Shown here: positions 27,213 to 36,404 of the stretch, piece after piece
Position numbering within the stretch: the first letter of the stretch is position 1
How the letters are laid out: the number at the start of each line of letters is the position of its first letter
Assembly (NCBI GenBank): GCA_900756545.1
Contig: CAAEKO010000002.1
Location: 186,001 to 250,000, forward strand
DNA from: Clostridia bacterium
GTDB taxonomy: Bacteria; Bacillota; Clostridia; UBA1381
Length of the DNA: 64,000 nt
Direction of reading: 5' to 3'
Translations under genes and position numbers: made by a program
Notes under the pieces: generated by a model
Told to the model about the DNA's origin: nothing
The model's database searches: none
Seen by the model: the letters and a program-made list of their open reading frames with translations, nothing else

Positions 27213-27668
27213 ATGCCGGTAGAATTAGGAAAAATCGTTGAGGGGAAAGTTACGAACGTTATGCCGTTCGGCGCTTTTGTAGCGCTGCCAGAGAACCAGA
27301 CGGGGCTTATCCATATTTCAGAGGTAGCGTCCGACTACGTCAAGGATATTCATGAACATATCAAACAGGGGGATGTTGTCCGGGCAAAGGTTATAAAGAT
27401 TGATGACTCGGGGAAAATCAGCCTGTCTATAAAAAAAGCAGAAGAAAAAAAGCGTCCGCAGGAACGCAGGCGCGAGGCGCCCAGCGCACCGAAGGGGCCG
27501 GTACGGCCGCTGGATATTGACTGGGGGAGCAAGAAAAATCAGGAAATGTCTTTTGAAGATAAGCTAAATAAATTCAAGCAGGACAGCGATGAAAAGATGC
27601 AGGCCCTGCGGCGGAGCAATGATTCCAAACGCTCCGGCGGGTATCATCGCGGCGGCGGTTCTTACTGA
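27213..27668 (+). CDS. yabR: S1 RNA-binding domain protein YabR
   Basis: The 151-residue protein has one S1 domain (residues about 5-75: GKIVEGKVTNVMPFGAFVAL, GLIHISEVASDYV, KIDDSGKISLSIK) followed by a basic, low-complexity tail ending SGGYHRGGGSY. It resembles YabR/GSP13 and probably binds RNA or ribosomes. It closes the yab cluster and is followed by a terminator. Confidence 0.92.
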   Translation: MPVELGKIVEGKVTNVMPFGAFVALPENQTGLIHISEVASDYVKDIHEHIKQGDVVRAKVIKIDDSGKISLSIKKAEEKKRPQERRREAPSAPKGPVRPLDIDWGSKKNQEMSFEDKLNKFKQDSDEKMQALRRSNDSKRSGGYHRGGGSY

Positions 27669-27683
27669 GGCTGGAGAAGACTG

Positions 27684-27710
27684 GAGAGGGGATTTTTGTC
27701 CCCTCTTTTT
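27684..27710 (+). terminator. Terminator after yabR
   Basis: GAGGGGA (27686-27692) pairs with TCCCCTC (27699-27705) around a T-rich loop and is followed by five Ts. Confidence 0.85.
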
Positions 27711-27763
27711 GGCATATTTGGATAAATGCGCCCTGGCGTCAAAAAAACAAAGGAGTAACAAAA

Positions 27764-29203
27764 ATGCAGAATGAAAAAAACCTGACGATGCTCACTGACT
27801 TTTACGAATTTACCATGGCCAATGGGTTTTATGTGGAAGGCTTCCGAGATAGGATCGCCTATTTTGATATGTTCTATCGAACGGTGCCGGATAACGGCGG
27901 ATTTGCAATCATGGCCGGCGTGGAGCAGGTTATCGATTATTTGAAAAACCTGAAATTTTCGTCCGAAGATATTAAATATCTCAGGAGCAAAAATCTTTTT
28001 GATGATAAATTTTTAGAATATTTACAGAATTTTGAATTCAAATGTGATGTATGGGCTATTCCGGAGGGAACACCGGTGTTCCCGGGAGAGCCGATTGTCA
28101 CGGTGCGGGGACCAGTCGTGCAGGCACAGTTTGTGGAAACAATGATCCTATTGACTATCAACCACCAAAGCATGATCGCGACAAAGGCCAATCGGATCGT
28201 CCGGGCGGCAGAGGGAAGGCCGGTCATGGAGTTTGGTTCCCGGCGGGCCCAGGGCGCGGACGCGGCGATTTTTGGCGCACGGGCGGCCTATATCGGCGGA
28301 TGTGTGGGGACAGCCTGCGCTATTGCGGACAAGCAGTACGGTGTGCCAGCGTTAGGTACGATGGCACATAGCTGGGTACAGCTGTTTGACACAGAATATG
28401 ACGCGTTTAGAGCCTACGCTGAGACATACCCGGATTCCTGTACACTGCTGATCGACACGTATAACGTTCTGAAATCCGGACTGCCCAACGCGATTAAAGT
28501 GTTCAACGAGGTTTTAGTGCCGAAGGGCTGCCGGCCCAAAGGCGTGCGGATTGATTCGGGCGACATTACCTACCTTTCCAGGCGCTGCCGGAAGATGCTG
28601 GATGAGGCAGGCTTTCCAGATTGTGATGTGGTAGCTTCCAATTCTCTGGATGAATACATTATCCGGGATATGATCATGCAGGGGGCAAAGGTGGATTCCT
28701 TCGGCGTGGGCGAGCGGCTCATTACCTCAAAATCTTCTCCGGTATACGGCGGTGTATACAAGCTGGTGGCTGTAGAGGATGAGAATGGCTTAATCATCCC
28801 TAAAATTAAGATCAGCGAGAATGTGGCGAAAATCACCACCCCCGGCTTTAAACAGGTATACCGCCTGTACTCCCGGGAAACTTCGGCGGCCATTGCGGAT
28901 GTGATCACATTGCATGACGAGGTCATTGACAATGACCAGTACGAGCTGTTTGACCCGGAGCATACGTGGAAACGGAAAACTGTAACGGACTTCTATGCCC
29001 GTCCGCTTTTAAAGCAGATGTTCAGGGCCGGAGAATGCATATATGATCCCCCCTCTATAGAGGCTCTGCGGGAATACTGCCGGCTGGAAATTGAAGGGCT
29101 TTGGGAAGAGGTAAGACGGTTTGAAAACCCGCATAAATACTATGTGGATATGTCCAGAGATTTGTGGAAAATGAAATACAATATGCTGGAAAAATTCCAG
29201 TAA
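27764..29203 (+). CDS. pncB: Nicotinate phosphoribosyltransferase
   Basis: The enzyme makes nicotinate mononucleotide from nicotinic acid, PRPP and ATP in NAD salvage. Its 479 residues match the long Firmicutes form. Landmarks are TDFYEFTMANGF near the start, FPGEPIVTV, EFGSRRAQGADAAIFGARAA near residue 147, GTMAHSWVQLF near residue 205 with the conserved His, and VRIDSGDITYLS near residue 265. AAGGAG precedes the ATG. It heads a run of genes leading to tsaD with no obvious terminator between. Confidence 0.95.
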   Translation: MQNEKNLTMLTDFYEFTMANGFYVEGFRDRIAYFDMFYRTVPDNGGFAIMAGVEQVIDYLKNLKFSSEDIKYLRSKNLFDDKFLEYLQNFEFKCDVWAIPEGTPVFPGEPIVTVRGPVVQAQFVETMILLTINHQSMIATKANRIVRAAEGRPVMEFGSRRAQGADAAIFGARAAYIGGCVGTACAIADKQYGVPALGTMAHSWVQLFDTEYDAFRAYAETYPDSCTLLIDTYNVLKSGLPNAIKVFNEVLVPKGCRPKGVRIDSGDITYLSRRCRKMLDEAGFPDCDVVASNSLDEYIIRDMIMQGAKVDSFGVGERLITSKSSPVYGGVYKLVAVEDENGLIIPKIKISENVAKITTPGFKQVYRLYSRETSAAIADVITLHDEVIDNDQYELFDPEHTWKRKTVTDFYARPLLKQMFRAGECIYDPPSIEALREYCRLEIEGLWEEVRRFENPHKYYVDMSRDLWKMKYNMLEKFQ

Positions 29204-29214
29204 GGGACAATGGA

Positions 29215-30249
29215 ATGGATACAAAGATAATAGGGATTGATGAAAATAGAATAGATATTGGCATGATTGCTGAAGCAGGACAAATTATTGCCCGGGGCGG
29301 GCTGGTAGCCTTTCCTACCGAAACGGTTTATGGTCTTGGAGCTAATGCTTTAGATGAAACAGCAGTCCGGAAAATATTTGCCGCCAAGGGCAGGCCGGCA
29401 GATAACCCACTGATTGTCCATGTTTGTGCGCCGGAAGGTGTAAAACAGGTGGTCCGGGAGATTCCGCCTACAGCAGCCGCGTTGTTTCAGGCATTTTCGC
29501 CGGGGCCGCTGACGGTGATTATGCCGAAAGCGCCGGGGCTAAATGATGCAGTTACGGCTGGATTAGACACGGTAGCCGTGCGTATCCCGGCGCATAAAAC
29601 AGCTCGGGCGCTGATTGAAGCGGCGGGCGTGCCTGTCGCCGCGCCCAGCGGAAATCTTTCAGGAAAGCCCAGCCCCACGAAGCCGGAGCATATTCTTGCG
29701 GATATGAATGGCCGGGCTGACGCGATAATCCTGGGCGGGGACTGTACCGTAGGTGTGGAGTCCACAGTAGTGGACGTAACAGGGGAAATTCCTGTGATCC
29801 TGCGGCCCGGCGGTATTACGCGCCATATGCTGGAGACGGTTTTGGGCCGGGTGGAGATTGACCGGCATGTTCTGGAGCTTGTAGCTGCGGAGGATAAGCC
29901 AAAATGTCCGGGTATGAAATATAAGCATTATGCCCCGGATGCGGAGGTAACTGTAATAGAGGGTAGCCTACAAGCAGTGCGGAGTAGAATCATCGCTATG
30001 CTTCGGGAGCAAGCCGGTAAAAAAACGGGCGTTTTAGCCTATTCCGGAGGAGCGTATAAAGCAGACTTGGTTTTGACTGTGGGAGCGGACAACCAGTCTT
30101 ATGCGCGGAATTTGTTTGGCGACCTACGGGCTTTTGACCAAGCTGGCATTGAAGTGGTGTTTGCGGAATTCTGCGGCGATATGGGCTATGGCCTGGCTGT
30201 ACGGAACCGGCTGTATAAGTCGGCAGCCGGCCGGGTGATTCATGTTTGA
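29215..30249 (+). CDS. sua5: L-threonylcarbamoyladenylate synthase (Sua5)
   Basis: Sua5 makes the threonylcarbamoyl-AMP used to build t6A37 on ANN-reading tRNAs. The 344 residues carry the YrdC domain (GGLVAFPTETVYGLGANA, KGRPADNPLIVHV, VAAPSGNLSGKPSPT, VGVESTVVDV, ILRPGG) and a C-terminal Sua5 domain after CPGMKYKHYAP. The ATG at 29215 follows AGGGA and lies 11 bases after the pncB stop; a longer frame would begin inside pncB. tsaD, the next enzyme of the pathway, is three genes downstream. tsaB and tsaE are not in the window. Confidence 0.95.
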   Translation: MDTKIIGIDENRIDIGMIAEAGQIIARGGLVAFPTETVYGLGANALDETAVRKIFAAKGRPADNPLIVHVCAPEGVKQVVREIPPTAAALFQAFSPGPLTVIMPKAPGLNDAVTAGLDTVAVRIPAHKTARALIEAAGVPVAAPSGNLSGKPSPTKPEHILADMNGRADAIILGGDCTVGVESTVVDVTGEIPVILRPGGITRHMLETVLGRVEIDRHVLELVAAEDKPKCPGMKYKHYAPDAEVTVIEGSLQAVRSRIIAMLREQAGKKTGVLAYSGGAYKADLVLTVGADNQSYARNLFGDLRAFDQAGIEVVFAEFCGDMGYGLAVRNRLYKSAAGRVIHV

Positions 30250-30267
30250 GAAATTGAGGTAAATTTA

Positions 30268-30717
30268 ATGAATATATTGTTTGTGTGTACGGGCAATACC
30301 TGCCGGAGCCCTATGGCGGCGGGAATTATGAACCGAATTGCAATGGAACGGGAGCTGGACGTGCGGATTGAGTCGGCGGGGATTTTCGCCCGCGAGGGCG
30401 ATCCGGCAACCACCGAAGCGATTTTAGCGGTGAAAAAATATGGCGTGGATTTACTGGGACATCACGCTCAGCCAATCAACACGGAGTTGATCGAGAAAAG
30501 TGATCTGATCCTGACTATGACGCCGGCGCATAAGATGATTTTTGCGCAAACCGCCCCGGAAAAGACATTTACTCTATGCGAGTATGCGGGCGTGGACGGA
30601 GATATTGCTGACCCGTTTGGCGGGGATATAGAGGAATATGAGAATTGTGCGGAGCAGATTTATTCCGCTCTGTTGAAAATAGCAGAAAGAATTGAGAAGG
30701 AAGACAGACATGCTTGA
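30268..30717 (+). CDS. Low-molecular-weight phosphatase, probable protein-arginine phosphatase
   Basis: The 149 residues carry the P-loop C7-T-G-N-T11-C12-R13-S and the acid DPFGGD near residue 113. Thr at position 11 of the loop and Phe after DP are features of YwlE-type protein-arginine phosphatases rather than classical tyrosine phosphatases, where this position is usually Ile or Leu. In Bacillus YwlE reverses McsB arginine phosphorylation, and ywlE also sits near the sua5 gene ywlC. The specificity is inferred from those residues; no mcsB is in the window. Confidence 0.88.
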   Translation: MNILFVCTGNTCRSPMAAGIMNRIAMERELDVRIESAGIFAREGDPATTEAILAVKKYGVDLLGHHAQPINTELIEKSDLILTMTPAHKMIFAQTAPEKTFTLCEYAGVDGDIADPFGGDIEEYENCAEQIYSALLKIAERIEKEDRHA

Positions 30718-31156
30718 AATCAGGCGTATGACTGCTGGAGATGTTCCGGAGGTGGCGGCACTGGAAAAAAACTGTTTCAGTGTTCCCTGGTCAGAGCAGT
30801 CTTTTCGGGAGGAAATGGATAACAGTATCGCCGTGTACTTTGTGGCCGAGATGGATGGAATGCTGGCGGGATACTGCGGCTTCTGGCAGGTGGCGGACGA
30901 GGGTCATATCACGAATGTGGCGGTACTGAAGCAGTTCCGGCGTCGGGGTGTGGGCAGCCGGTTGGTGGCGGAAATGGAGAGGTATGCCCGGAGTATTGGG
31001 CTTGTTCTGATGACGCTGGAGGTGCGTAAAAGTAATCAGGCAGCCATTGGCCTTTACGAAAAATATGGATTTTCCGCTATTGGCGAGCGGAAAAATTATT
31101 ACCAGAGACCAGTGGAAAATGCGCTGATTATGACAATATTTTTCGCTGGACAATAA
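30710..31156 (+). CDS. rimI: Ribosomal protein bS18 N-acetyltransferase RimI-like
   Basis: This 148-residue GNAT protein resembles RimI, which acetylates the N-terminus of bS18. The acetyl-CoA loop is KQFRRRGVGSRLVAEME near residue 80, followed by LEVRKSNQAAIGLYEKYGF and the closing RKNYYQRPVENALIM, which is typical of RimI. The ATG at 30710 overlaps the preceding gene by 8 bases, and AAGGAAG lies upstream. It lies immediately before tsaD, the usual place for rimI. Confidence 0.92.
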   Translation: MLEIRRMTAGDVPEVAALEKNCFSVPWSEQSFREEMDNSIAVYFVAEMDGMLAGYCGFWQVADEGHITNVAVLKQFRRRGVGSRLVAEMERYARSIGLVLMTLEVRKSNQAAIGLYEKYGFSAIGERKNYYQRPVENALIMTIFFAGQ

Positions 31157-31169
31157 AAAGGGAGAAAAC

Positions 31170-32180
31170 ATGGACACACTAATTTTAGGAATCGAAAGCT
31201 CCTGCGATGAAACAGCAGCAGCTGTAGTAAAAAATGGGCGGCAGGTACTTTCCAATATTATCAATACACAGATTGACCTGCATAAAAAGTTCGGCGGCGT
31301 TGTGCCGGAAATTGCCTCCCGAAAACATATTGAAAGCATCGACGCGGTAATTGATGAGGCGCTGGAAACGGCGGGTGTGAAGCTATCGGATATTGACGCA
31401 ATCGCAGTCACCTACGGTCCGGGACTGGTAGGCGCGCTTTTAGTGGGTGTATCTGTGGCAAAGGCGCTGGCCTATGGTATAGGGAAACCTCTTGTTCCGG
31501 TGCATCATATCAAGGGGCATATTATGGCGAACTTTATTGCCTATCCAGAGCTGGAACCGCCTTTCGTGTGCCTGGTGGCCTCCGGAGGCCACAGCCATAT
31601 TGTAGAGGTAAGGGACTATAGCAGCTTTCGTGTATTGGGCAGAACAAGAGACGATGCAGCCGGGGAAGCTTTTGATAAAATTGCCCGGGTCATCGGACTG
31701 GGTTATCCTGGCGGGCCGCTGATTGATAAGCTGGCAAAAGCGGGGAATCCATCGGCGGTACAGTTTCCCAGGGTGCGTATGGACGGCGGTTCGCTGGATT
31801 TTAGCTTCAGCGGCGTTAAAACTGCTGTCATCAATTATCTACACAAGGCGGAGCAAAAAGGAGAAACGGTTAATAGGGCAGATGTGGCGGCCAGCTTTCA
31901 GTGTGCTGTTACGGATGTACTCTGTGAACATACCATTGAGGCCGCTTTGCAGTGCGGCTCAAAATTGATTGCTTTGGCCGGCGGTGTTGCGGCAAATTCT
32001 GATCTGCGGGCGAAAATGGCGCGGATGGCCGGAAAACAAGGTATACATGTGATTTATCCGCCGCCGGTATTATGTACGGATAATGCGGCTATGATTGCCT
32101 GTGCCGGATATTATGGATTTTTAACTGGAGATATTGCGGATATGCGCCTGAACGCAGTGCCATCGCTTCCGCTGGAATAG
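31170..32180 (+). CDS. tsaD: tRNA t6A37 threonylcarbamoyltransferase TsaD
   Basis: TsaD transfers the threonylcarbamoyl group to A37 of tRNA with TsaB and TsaE. The 336 residues show the ASKHA fold with GIESSCDETAAAVV at the start, the metal-binding VHHIKGHIMAN (two His) near residue 111, VASGGHSHIV near 135 and LAGGVAANSDLR near 270. AAGGGAG precedes the ATG. A terminator follows the stop. Confidence 0.97.
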   Translation: MDTLILGIESSCDETAAAVVKNGRQVLSNIINTQIDLHKKFGGVVPEIASRKHIESIDAVIDEALETAGVKLSDIDAIAVTYGPGLVGALLVGVSVAKALAYGIGKPLVPVHHIKGHIMANFIAYPELEPPFVCLVASGGHSHIVEVRDYSSFRVLGRTRDDAAGEAFDKIARVIGLGYPGGPLIDKLAKAGNPSAVQFPRVRMDGGSLDFSFSGVKTAVINYLHKAEQKGETVNRADVAASFQCAVTDVLCEHTIEAALQCGSKLIALAGGVAANSDLRAKMARMAGKQGIHVIYPPPVLCTDNAAMIACAGYYGFLTGDIADMRLNAVPSLPLE

Positions 32181-32187
32181 ACGTGGA

Positions 32188-32213
32188 TGAGGACGTTTCT
32201 ATACGTCCTTTTT
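32188..32213 (+). terminator. Terminator after tsaD
   Basis: GGACGT (32191-32196) pairs with ACGTCC (32203-32208) and is followed by five Ts. Confidence 0.75.
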
Positions 32214-32275
32214 GTGCTTTTAAATGTTAACAAACTGAAAATTTTTAAAATAATACGTTATTTTTCGTAAAAAAC

Positions 32276-32304
32276 TGTACAATATTTTTATTTTATGATA
32301 TAAT
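32276..32304 (+). promoter_or_regulatory. Promoter of the PucR-type regulator gene
   Basis: An extended -10 (TGA then TATAAT at 32299-32304) has a weak -35, TGTACA, at 32276-32281. The surrounding 120 bases are very A/T-rich. Confidence 0.55.
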
Positions 32305-32364
32305 TATTATGATTTTGTAATAATTTTAAGGGCTGGATTTTGAAGAATGAAGGAGGATGTCGGT

Positions 32365-33450
32365 ATGATCAGCAAGGCATTTCAAAATATTGTCTCTCAA
32401 ATGGCGGAAGTTTTCCAGAAACGGTTTGGGATTGCGGACGCGCAGGGGTTGGTTTTGGCGTCCAATGGGGTAGATATTCCCGAGGAAACGGCGGAAGAAT
32501 TGGTTTATGCTGCTGCGAATGATGACAAAATGTTTTTTAAGGGCGGGTATACTGTACGTCAGCTATCGGGTAAGCCATTTCCTGAATACATTGTGTATGT
32601 AGAGGGTACGGACGAGGTATCCAAATATTGCTGCAATGCAGTAGCTGTGGCGGCAAACAATGTACGCTTTTATTATGATGAAAAATATGACAAAACGATA
32701 TTTATGCAGAATATTATTTTTGATAATATGCTGGCGTTTGATCTGCATCAAAAGGCGCATGAGCTGCATGTCGACGTTGACGTACCCAGAGCTGTATTTT
32801 TTATTAAGGCACTGAAAAAAGGTGAAATTGGCCTTTATGAGGTTGTCCGTAATATTTTCCCGGACAAAGAACGGGATTTTATTGTGAATATTGACAGTGA
32901 GAACATTGTACTCATTAAGGAATTGAAGGATATTCTGACCTGCGAGGAGCTGGACGCTATGGCCCAGTCCATTCTGGATACGATCCACTCTGAAACCATG
33001 ATGAACGTGCTGATTGGCGTCAGTACCGTGGCGGAAACGATTACCCAGCTGAACAATGCCTATAAGGAGGCCCAGATTGCGCTGGAGGTGGGAAAGGTAT
33101 TTGACGAAGAAAAATATATCCTTAATTATGAAAATTTAGGGATCGGCCGCCTCATTTACCAGCTTCCGATTAAGCTGTGTGAATTATTTTTGCAGGAAGT
33201 TTTCAAAAAAGGCGATATTACCTTACTTGACAATGAAACGATTCTGACGATTAATAAGTTCTTTGAAAATGATTTGAACGTATCAGAAACCTCCCGGCAG
33301 TTGTTTGTACACCGGAATACGCTTGTTTACCGTCTGGAAAAGATATACAAGCTTACAGGTCTTGATCTTCGGAAATTCGACCAGGCGATCGTATTCAAGG
33401 TTGCAATGATGGTACACAAGTATCTTGTATCTAATTCCATGAAAAATTGA
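32365..33450 (+). CDS. PucR/CdaR-family transcriptional regulator
   Basis: The 361-residue protein ends with a PucR C-terminal helix-turn-helix (NKFFENDLNVSETSRQLFVHRNTLVYRLEKI split: FVHRNTLVYRLEKI, residues about 315-345). The middle GGDEF-like region (about 145-240, with VLIGVSTVAETITQLNNAYK) is typical of CdaR/PucR proteins that sense sugars or purine breakdown products. The ATG at 32365 is preferred over an upstream ATG at 32347 because AAGGAGG lies 8 bases before it. It sits just upstream of ftsE, only 14 bases away, so it may be cotranscribed with the wall module; the effector is unknown. Confidence 0.85.
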   Translation: MISKAFQNIVSQMAEVFQKRFGIADAQGLVLASNGVDIPEETAEELVYAAANDDKMFFKGGYTVRQLSGKPFPEYIVYVEGTDEVSKYCCNAVAVAANNVRFYYDEKYDKTIFMQNIIFDNMLAFDLHQKAHELHVDVDVPRAVFFIKALKKGEIGLYEVVRNIFPDKERDFIVNIDSENIVLIKELKDILTCEELDAMAQSILDTIHSETMMNVLIGVSTVAETITQLNNAYKEAQIALEVGKVFDEEKYILNYENLGIGRLIYQLPIKLCELFLQEVFKKGDITLLDNETILTINKFFENDLNVSETSRQLFVHRNTLVYRLEKIYKLTGLDLRKFDQAIVFKVAMMVHKYLVSNSMKN

Positions 33451-33464
33451 CAGGGTGGTTAAAC

Positions 33465-34160
33465 ATGATTGAATTTGTAAATGTGACGAAGGTCTATGAC
33501 AACAGTATGGTGGCGCTTAACAACGTCAGCCTGAAAATAGACAACGGGGAGTTTGTGTTTCTGGTCGGCTCCAGCGGCGCAGGCAAAACCACCGTCACAA
33601 AACTGCTGATGCGGGAGCAAAACGTGACCGAGGGGGAGATATTCCTCTACGGGGAGGATATTACAAAAATAACGAGAAAAGAGATTCCGTATCTGCGCCG
33701 GAAAATGGGCGTTGTATTTCAGGATTTCCGGCTTTTAGAGGACAGAACCGTATACGAAAATGTGGAATTCGCTATGCAGATCGTAGGGATGTCCCGGCGG
33801 GAGATCCGCCGCCGTGTACCAAATGTTCTGAATCAGGTAGGACTGAATTATAAAGCGAAAATGTTCCCCCGGCAGCTGTCCGGCGGTGAGCAGCAGCGTG
33901 TGGCGCTGGCCAGAGCGCTGGTTAATAATCCGTCTATCCTGATTGCGGACGAGCCTACCGGCAACCTGAACCCTAAAACGGCTATGGAGATTATGGAGAT
34001 TCTGGAGAATATCAATTCCATGGGAACGACGATCATTATGGCCACGCACGCCAAGGACATTGTGGATATTATGAAAAAGCGGGTTATTGAGATTGAAGAT
34101 GGTGAAATTGTGAGAGATGAGGCTGGAGGTGCATATCACGGTGAAGTTATCCAAGCTTAG
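33465..34160 (+). CDS. ftsE: Cell division ATP-binding protein FtsE
   Basis: FtsE is the ATPase of the FtsEX complex, which activates peptidoglycan hydrolases at the septum or side wall. The 231 residues have Walker A GSSGAGKTT near residue 36, the ABC signature LSGGEQQRVALARAL near residue 138 and Walker B SILIADEPTGNL near 160. The ATG at 33465 gives MIEFVNVTKVYDNS. Its end overlaps the start of ftsX by 20 bases. Confidence 0.96.
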   Translation: MIEFVNVTKVYDNSMVALNNVSLKIDNGEFVFLVGSSGAGKTTVTKLLMREQNVTEGEIFLYGEDITKITRKEIPYLRRKMGVVFQDFRLLEDRTVYENVEFAMQIVGMSRREIRRRVPNVLNQVGLNYKAKMFPRQLSGGEQQRVALARALVNNPSILIADEPTGNLNPKTAMEIMEILENINSMGTTIIMATHAKDIVDIMKKRVIEIEDGEIVRDEAGGAYHGEVIQA

Positions 34161-35034
34161 CTATTCTTTCTCGCAGGCCAAGAAAAATATGATCCGTAAC
34201 GGCCTGATGAGTATTGCGTCGTTGTTCACGATTTCCAGCTGCTTGATTATTCTGGGCGTATTTACAGTGGTGACGCTAAATTTTAATTACATAACGGAAC
34301 AAGTTAAGGATCAGTGTGAAATTGAGGTCTTTATCAGTCTGGACGCAAAGGAAGACAGGATCACGGAGATTGGTCAGGAAATTCTGGCTATGTCCAACGT
34401 TAAAAGTATTGAATATATCTCTAAGGAAGATGCACTGCAGAATGCACGGGATACATATTTTGAAGGTTATGAGGAACTGTTGGACACAGAGGAGGGCGAT
34501 GATTTACTGCCTGCGTCCTATAAAATTACTTTAAAGGACATTACCAGAACAGGTGATACCGTTCTAGAGTTGGAGAAGCTCAGCAATATCTCCAGCGTAC
34601 AGAATAGACAGGATGTAGTAAACAAAGTTATTTCGATATCTAATGTTGTGAAGCGGTTAAGCGTTGTCGTAATGGCGCTTTTGCTGATTGTAGCAATCGT
34701 TATTATGGCAAATACCATCAAACTGACCGTATTCAATCGGCGCAAGGAAATCAACATTATGAAATATATTGGCGCGACAGACAGGTTTATCCGGGTTCCG
34801 TTTGTGCTGGAGGGGATTATGATTGGTCTTTTGGGCGCGGTAGTTTCTTTCGGGCTGATTTCCTGGGGCTATATTGCCTTGGGTATGTTTTTTGAAAGCG
34901 CAGAGCTGCCCTTGTTTGAAATGCTGACTTATATGCAGGTTGCGCCGGCCATTGGAGGTTCCTTCCTGGTAGTAGGCTGTCTTATCGGTGTTATGGGAAG
35001 CGCAATATCCATGCGGAAATATTTGAAGGTATAA
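34141..35034 (+). CDS. ftsX: Cell division membrane protein FtsX
   Basis: FtsX is the membrane partner of FtsE. It has an N-terminal cytoplasmic segment, TM1 at about 25-45, an extracellular loop to about residue 170 that contacts the hydrolase activator, and three more helices ending SAISMRKYLKV. The GTG at 34141 is chosen because GGAGG lies 10 bases upstream and it gives the usual KLSKLSYSFSQAKKNM start; an ATG at 34117 would add 8 residues. The 297-residue length is normal. Confidence 0.94.
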   Translation: MKLSKLSYSFSQAKKNMIRNGLMSIASLFTISSCLIILGVFTVVTLNFNYITEQVKDQCEIEVFISLDAKEDRITEIGQEILAMSNVKSIEYISKEDALQNARDTYFEGYEELLDTEEGDDLLPASYKITLKDITRTGDTVLELEKLSNISSVQNRQDVVNKVISISNVVKRLSVVVMALLLIVAIVIMANTIKLTVFNRRKEINIMKYIGATDRFIRVPFVLEGIMIGLLGAVVSFGLISWGYIALGMFFESAELPLFEMLTYMQVAPAIGGSFLVVGCLIGVMGSAISMRKYLKV

Positions 35035-35124
35035 TGGACTGTTACAGCCCGCGGCCGGAAGCGGCGGCGGGCAATATTATTTCTTGCCGGGGGCAGAACT
35101 GACAGGATAAACGGAGGAAGCAAA

Positions 35125-36276
35125 ATGAGAAAAAATTATAAATGGACTTCTTTTTTAGTGGCGTTGTGTGTAGCTTTGACAATCCTTCCGCCAGCATATG
35201 CGGCAAAAAGCGTCAGCGACTTGAAAAAAGAAATGGCTGAAACTGCGGAGCAGAAAAAGAAGACAGCGGCGGAAATTACCCAGAAGGAGAATGAAAAAAA
35301 CGCGGCTATTGAACAGCGGAATCAGCTGGATATGCAGATTACGGGCGTACTGGACAATATTGAAAATGTAGAAAGTGTTATTGAGGAAAAGAATCAGGCT
35401 ATTGATGAAAAAAATGAAAAGATTGACGATTTGCAAGAGGTTATTGACCGGAATGAAAATAAGCTAAAGACCCGGATCAGGGTTATGTATGAATACGGGA
35501 ACGTTTCTTATCTTGAACTGATTCTAGATTCCAAAGGGCTTAGCGACTTGTTTGAGCGGATTTCCGCATTTAAGAATATTGTCAGTCATGATAAGGAACT
35601 GATCAATACCTACGTCAACGCGCAGAAAGAGATTGAGGACGCGAAGACGGTTATCGAAAATGAGAAGAAAGAACAGGTCGAGGTAAAGGAACTGTTAGAC
35701 GGTCAGAAAAAGGAATTAAAGCAGCTGCAGTCTGAAAAGACGGAAATCATCAATAGTCTGGAGCAGGATATTAAAAAGCTTGAGGAAGAGGAAAAGCAAA
35801 AGGATAAGGATTATGATAAGCTCCAGGCTGAACTGAACGCAGCCATGGCGAAAAGCTCCGGCGCTACGGTGGTATATAAGGGCAACGGAAAATTTGGCTG
35901 GCCGTCAGCGTCTTCTACGCGGGTTACTTCGGAATTTAATATGAACCGTCTGCACCCGATTTTAAAGGTGGTACGTCCCCACCGGGGAATGGATATTGGC
36001 GCGGCAGCCGGCACGAATGTATTAGCGGCAGAGGCGGGTAAGGTTATGACCGCAGGCTGGAATAATAGCTATGGTTACTATATCACGATTAATCACGGCG
36101 GCGGCTTTGTGACGCTTTATGCTCATAACAGCAAGCTCCTTGTAAAAGCAGGAGATTCTGTTACCCGGGGGCAGGTAATTGCTAAGGTGGGCTCCACCGG
36201 GAATTCCACCGGGCCGCACATTCATTTTGAGGTACGGCTGAACGGCTCTTATATGAACCCCCGCAACTACTTGTAA
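35125..36276 (+). CDS. Secreted coiled-coil murein hydrolase or activator, peptidase M23
   Basis: The 383 residues begin with a signal peptide ending PPAYA. A long coiled coil (about residues 30-245, many K/E heptads) follows, then a C-terminal M23/LytM domain with HRGMDIGAAAGTNV (zinc-binding H and D), GYYITINHGGGFVTLYAH and the catalytic GPHIHFEV. All zinc ligands are present, so it is probably an active endopeptidase rather than a degenerate EnvC-type activator. The position after ftsEX matches the FtsEX-controlled hydrolases CwlO and PcsB. GGAGG precedes the ATG. Confidence 0.93.
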   Translation: MRKNYKWTSFLVALCVALTILPPAYAAKSVSDLKKEMAETAEQKKKTAAEITQKENEKNAAIEQRNQLDMQITGVLDNIENVESVIEEKNQAIDEKNEKIDDLQEVIDRNENKLKTRIRVMYEYGNVSYLELILDSKGLSDLFERISAFKNIVSHDKELINTYVNAQKEIEDAKTVIENEKKEQVEVKELLDGQKKELKQLQSEKTEIINSLEQDIKKLEEEEKQKDKDYDKLQAELNAAMAKSSGATVVYKGNGKFGWPSASSTRVTSEFNMNRLHPILKVVRPHRGMDIGAAAGTNVLAAEAGKVMTAGWNNSYGYYITINHGGGFVTLYAHNSKLLVKAGDSVTRGQVIAKVGSTGNSTGPHIHFEVRLNGSYMNPRNYL

Positions 36277-36404
36277 TTTCTGTGTATAGCAGATGTATAG
36301 CTCAATAATTAGTAAAATTGATTAACTGAACTTAAGAATCAGGTATGAAGCAAGGAAAACGGGCATAAAATAGACTAATTGGATAATAATTGGAGGATAT
36401 GTTT

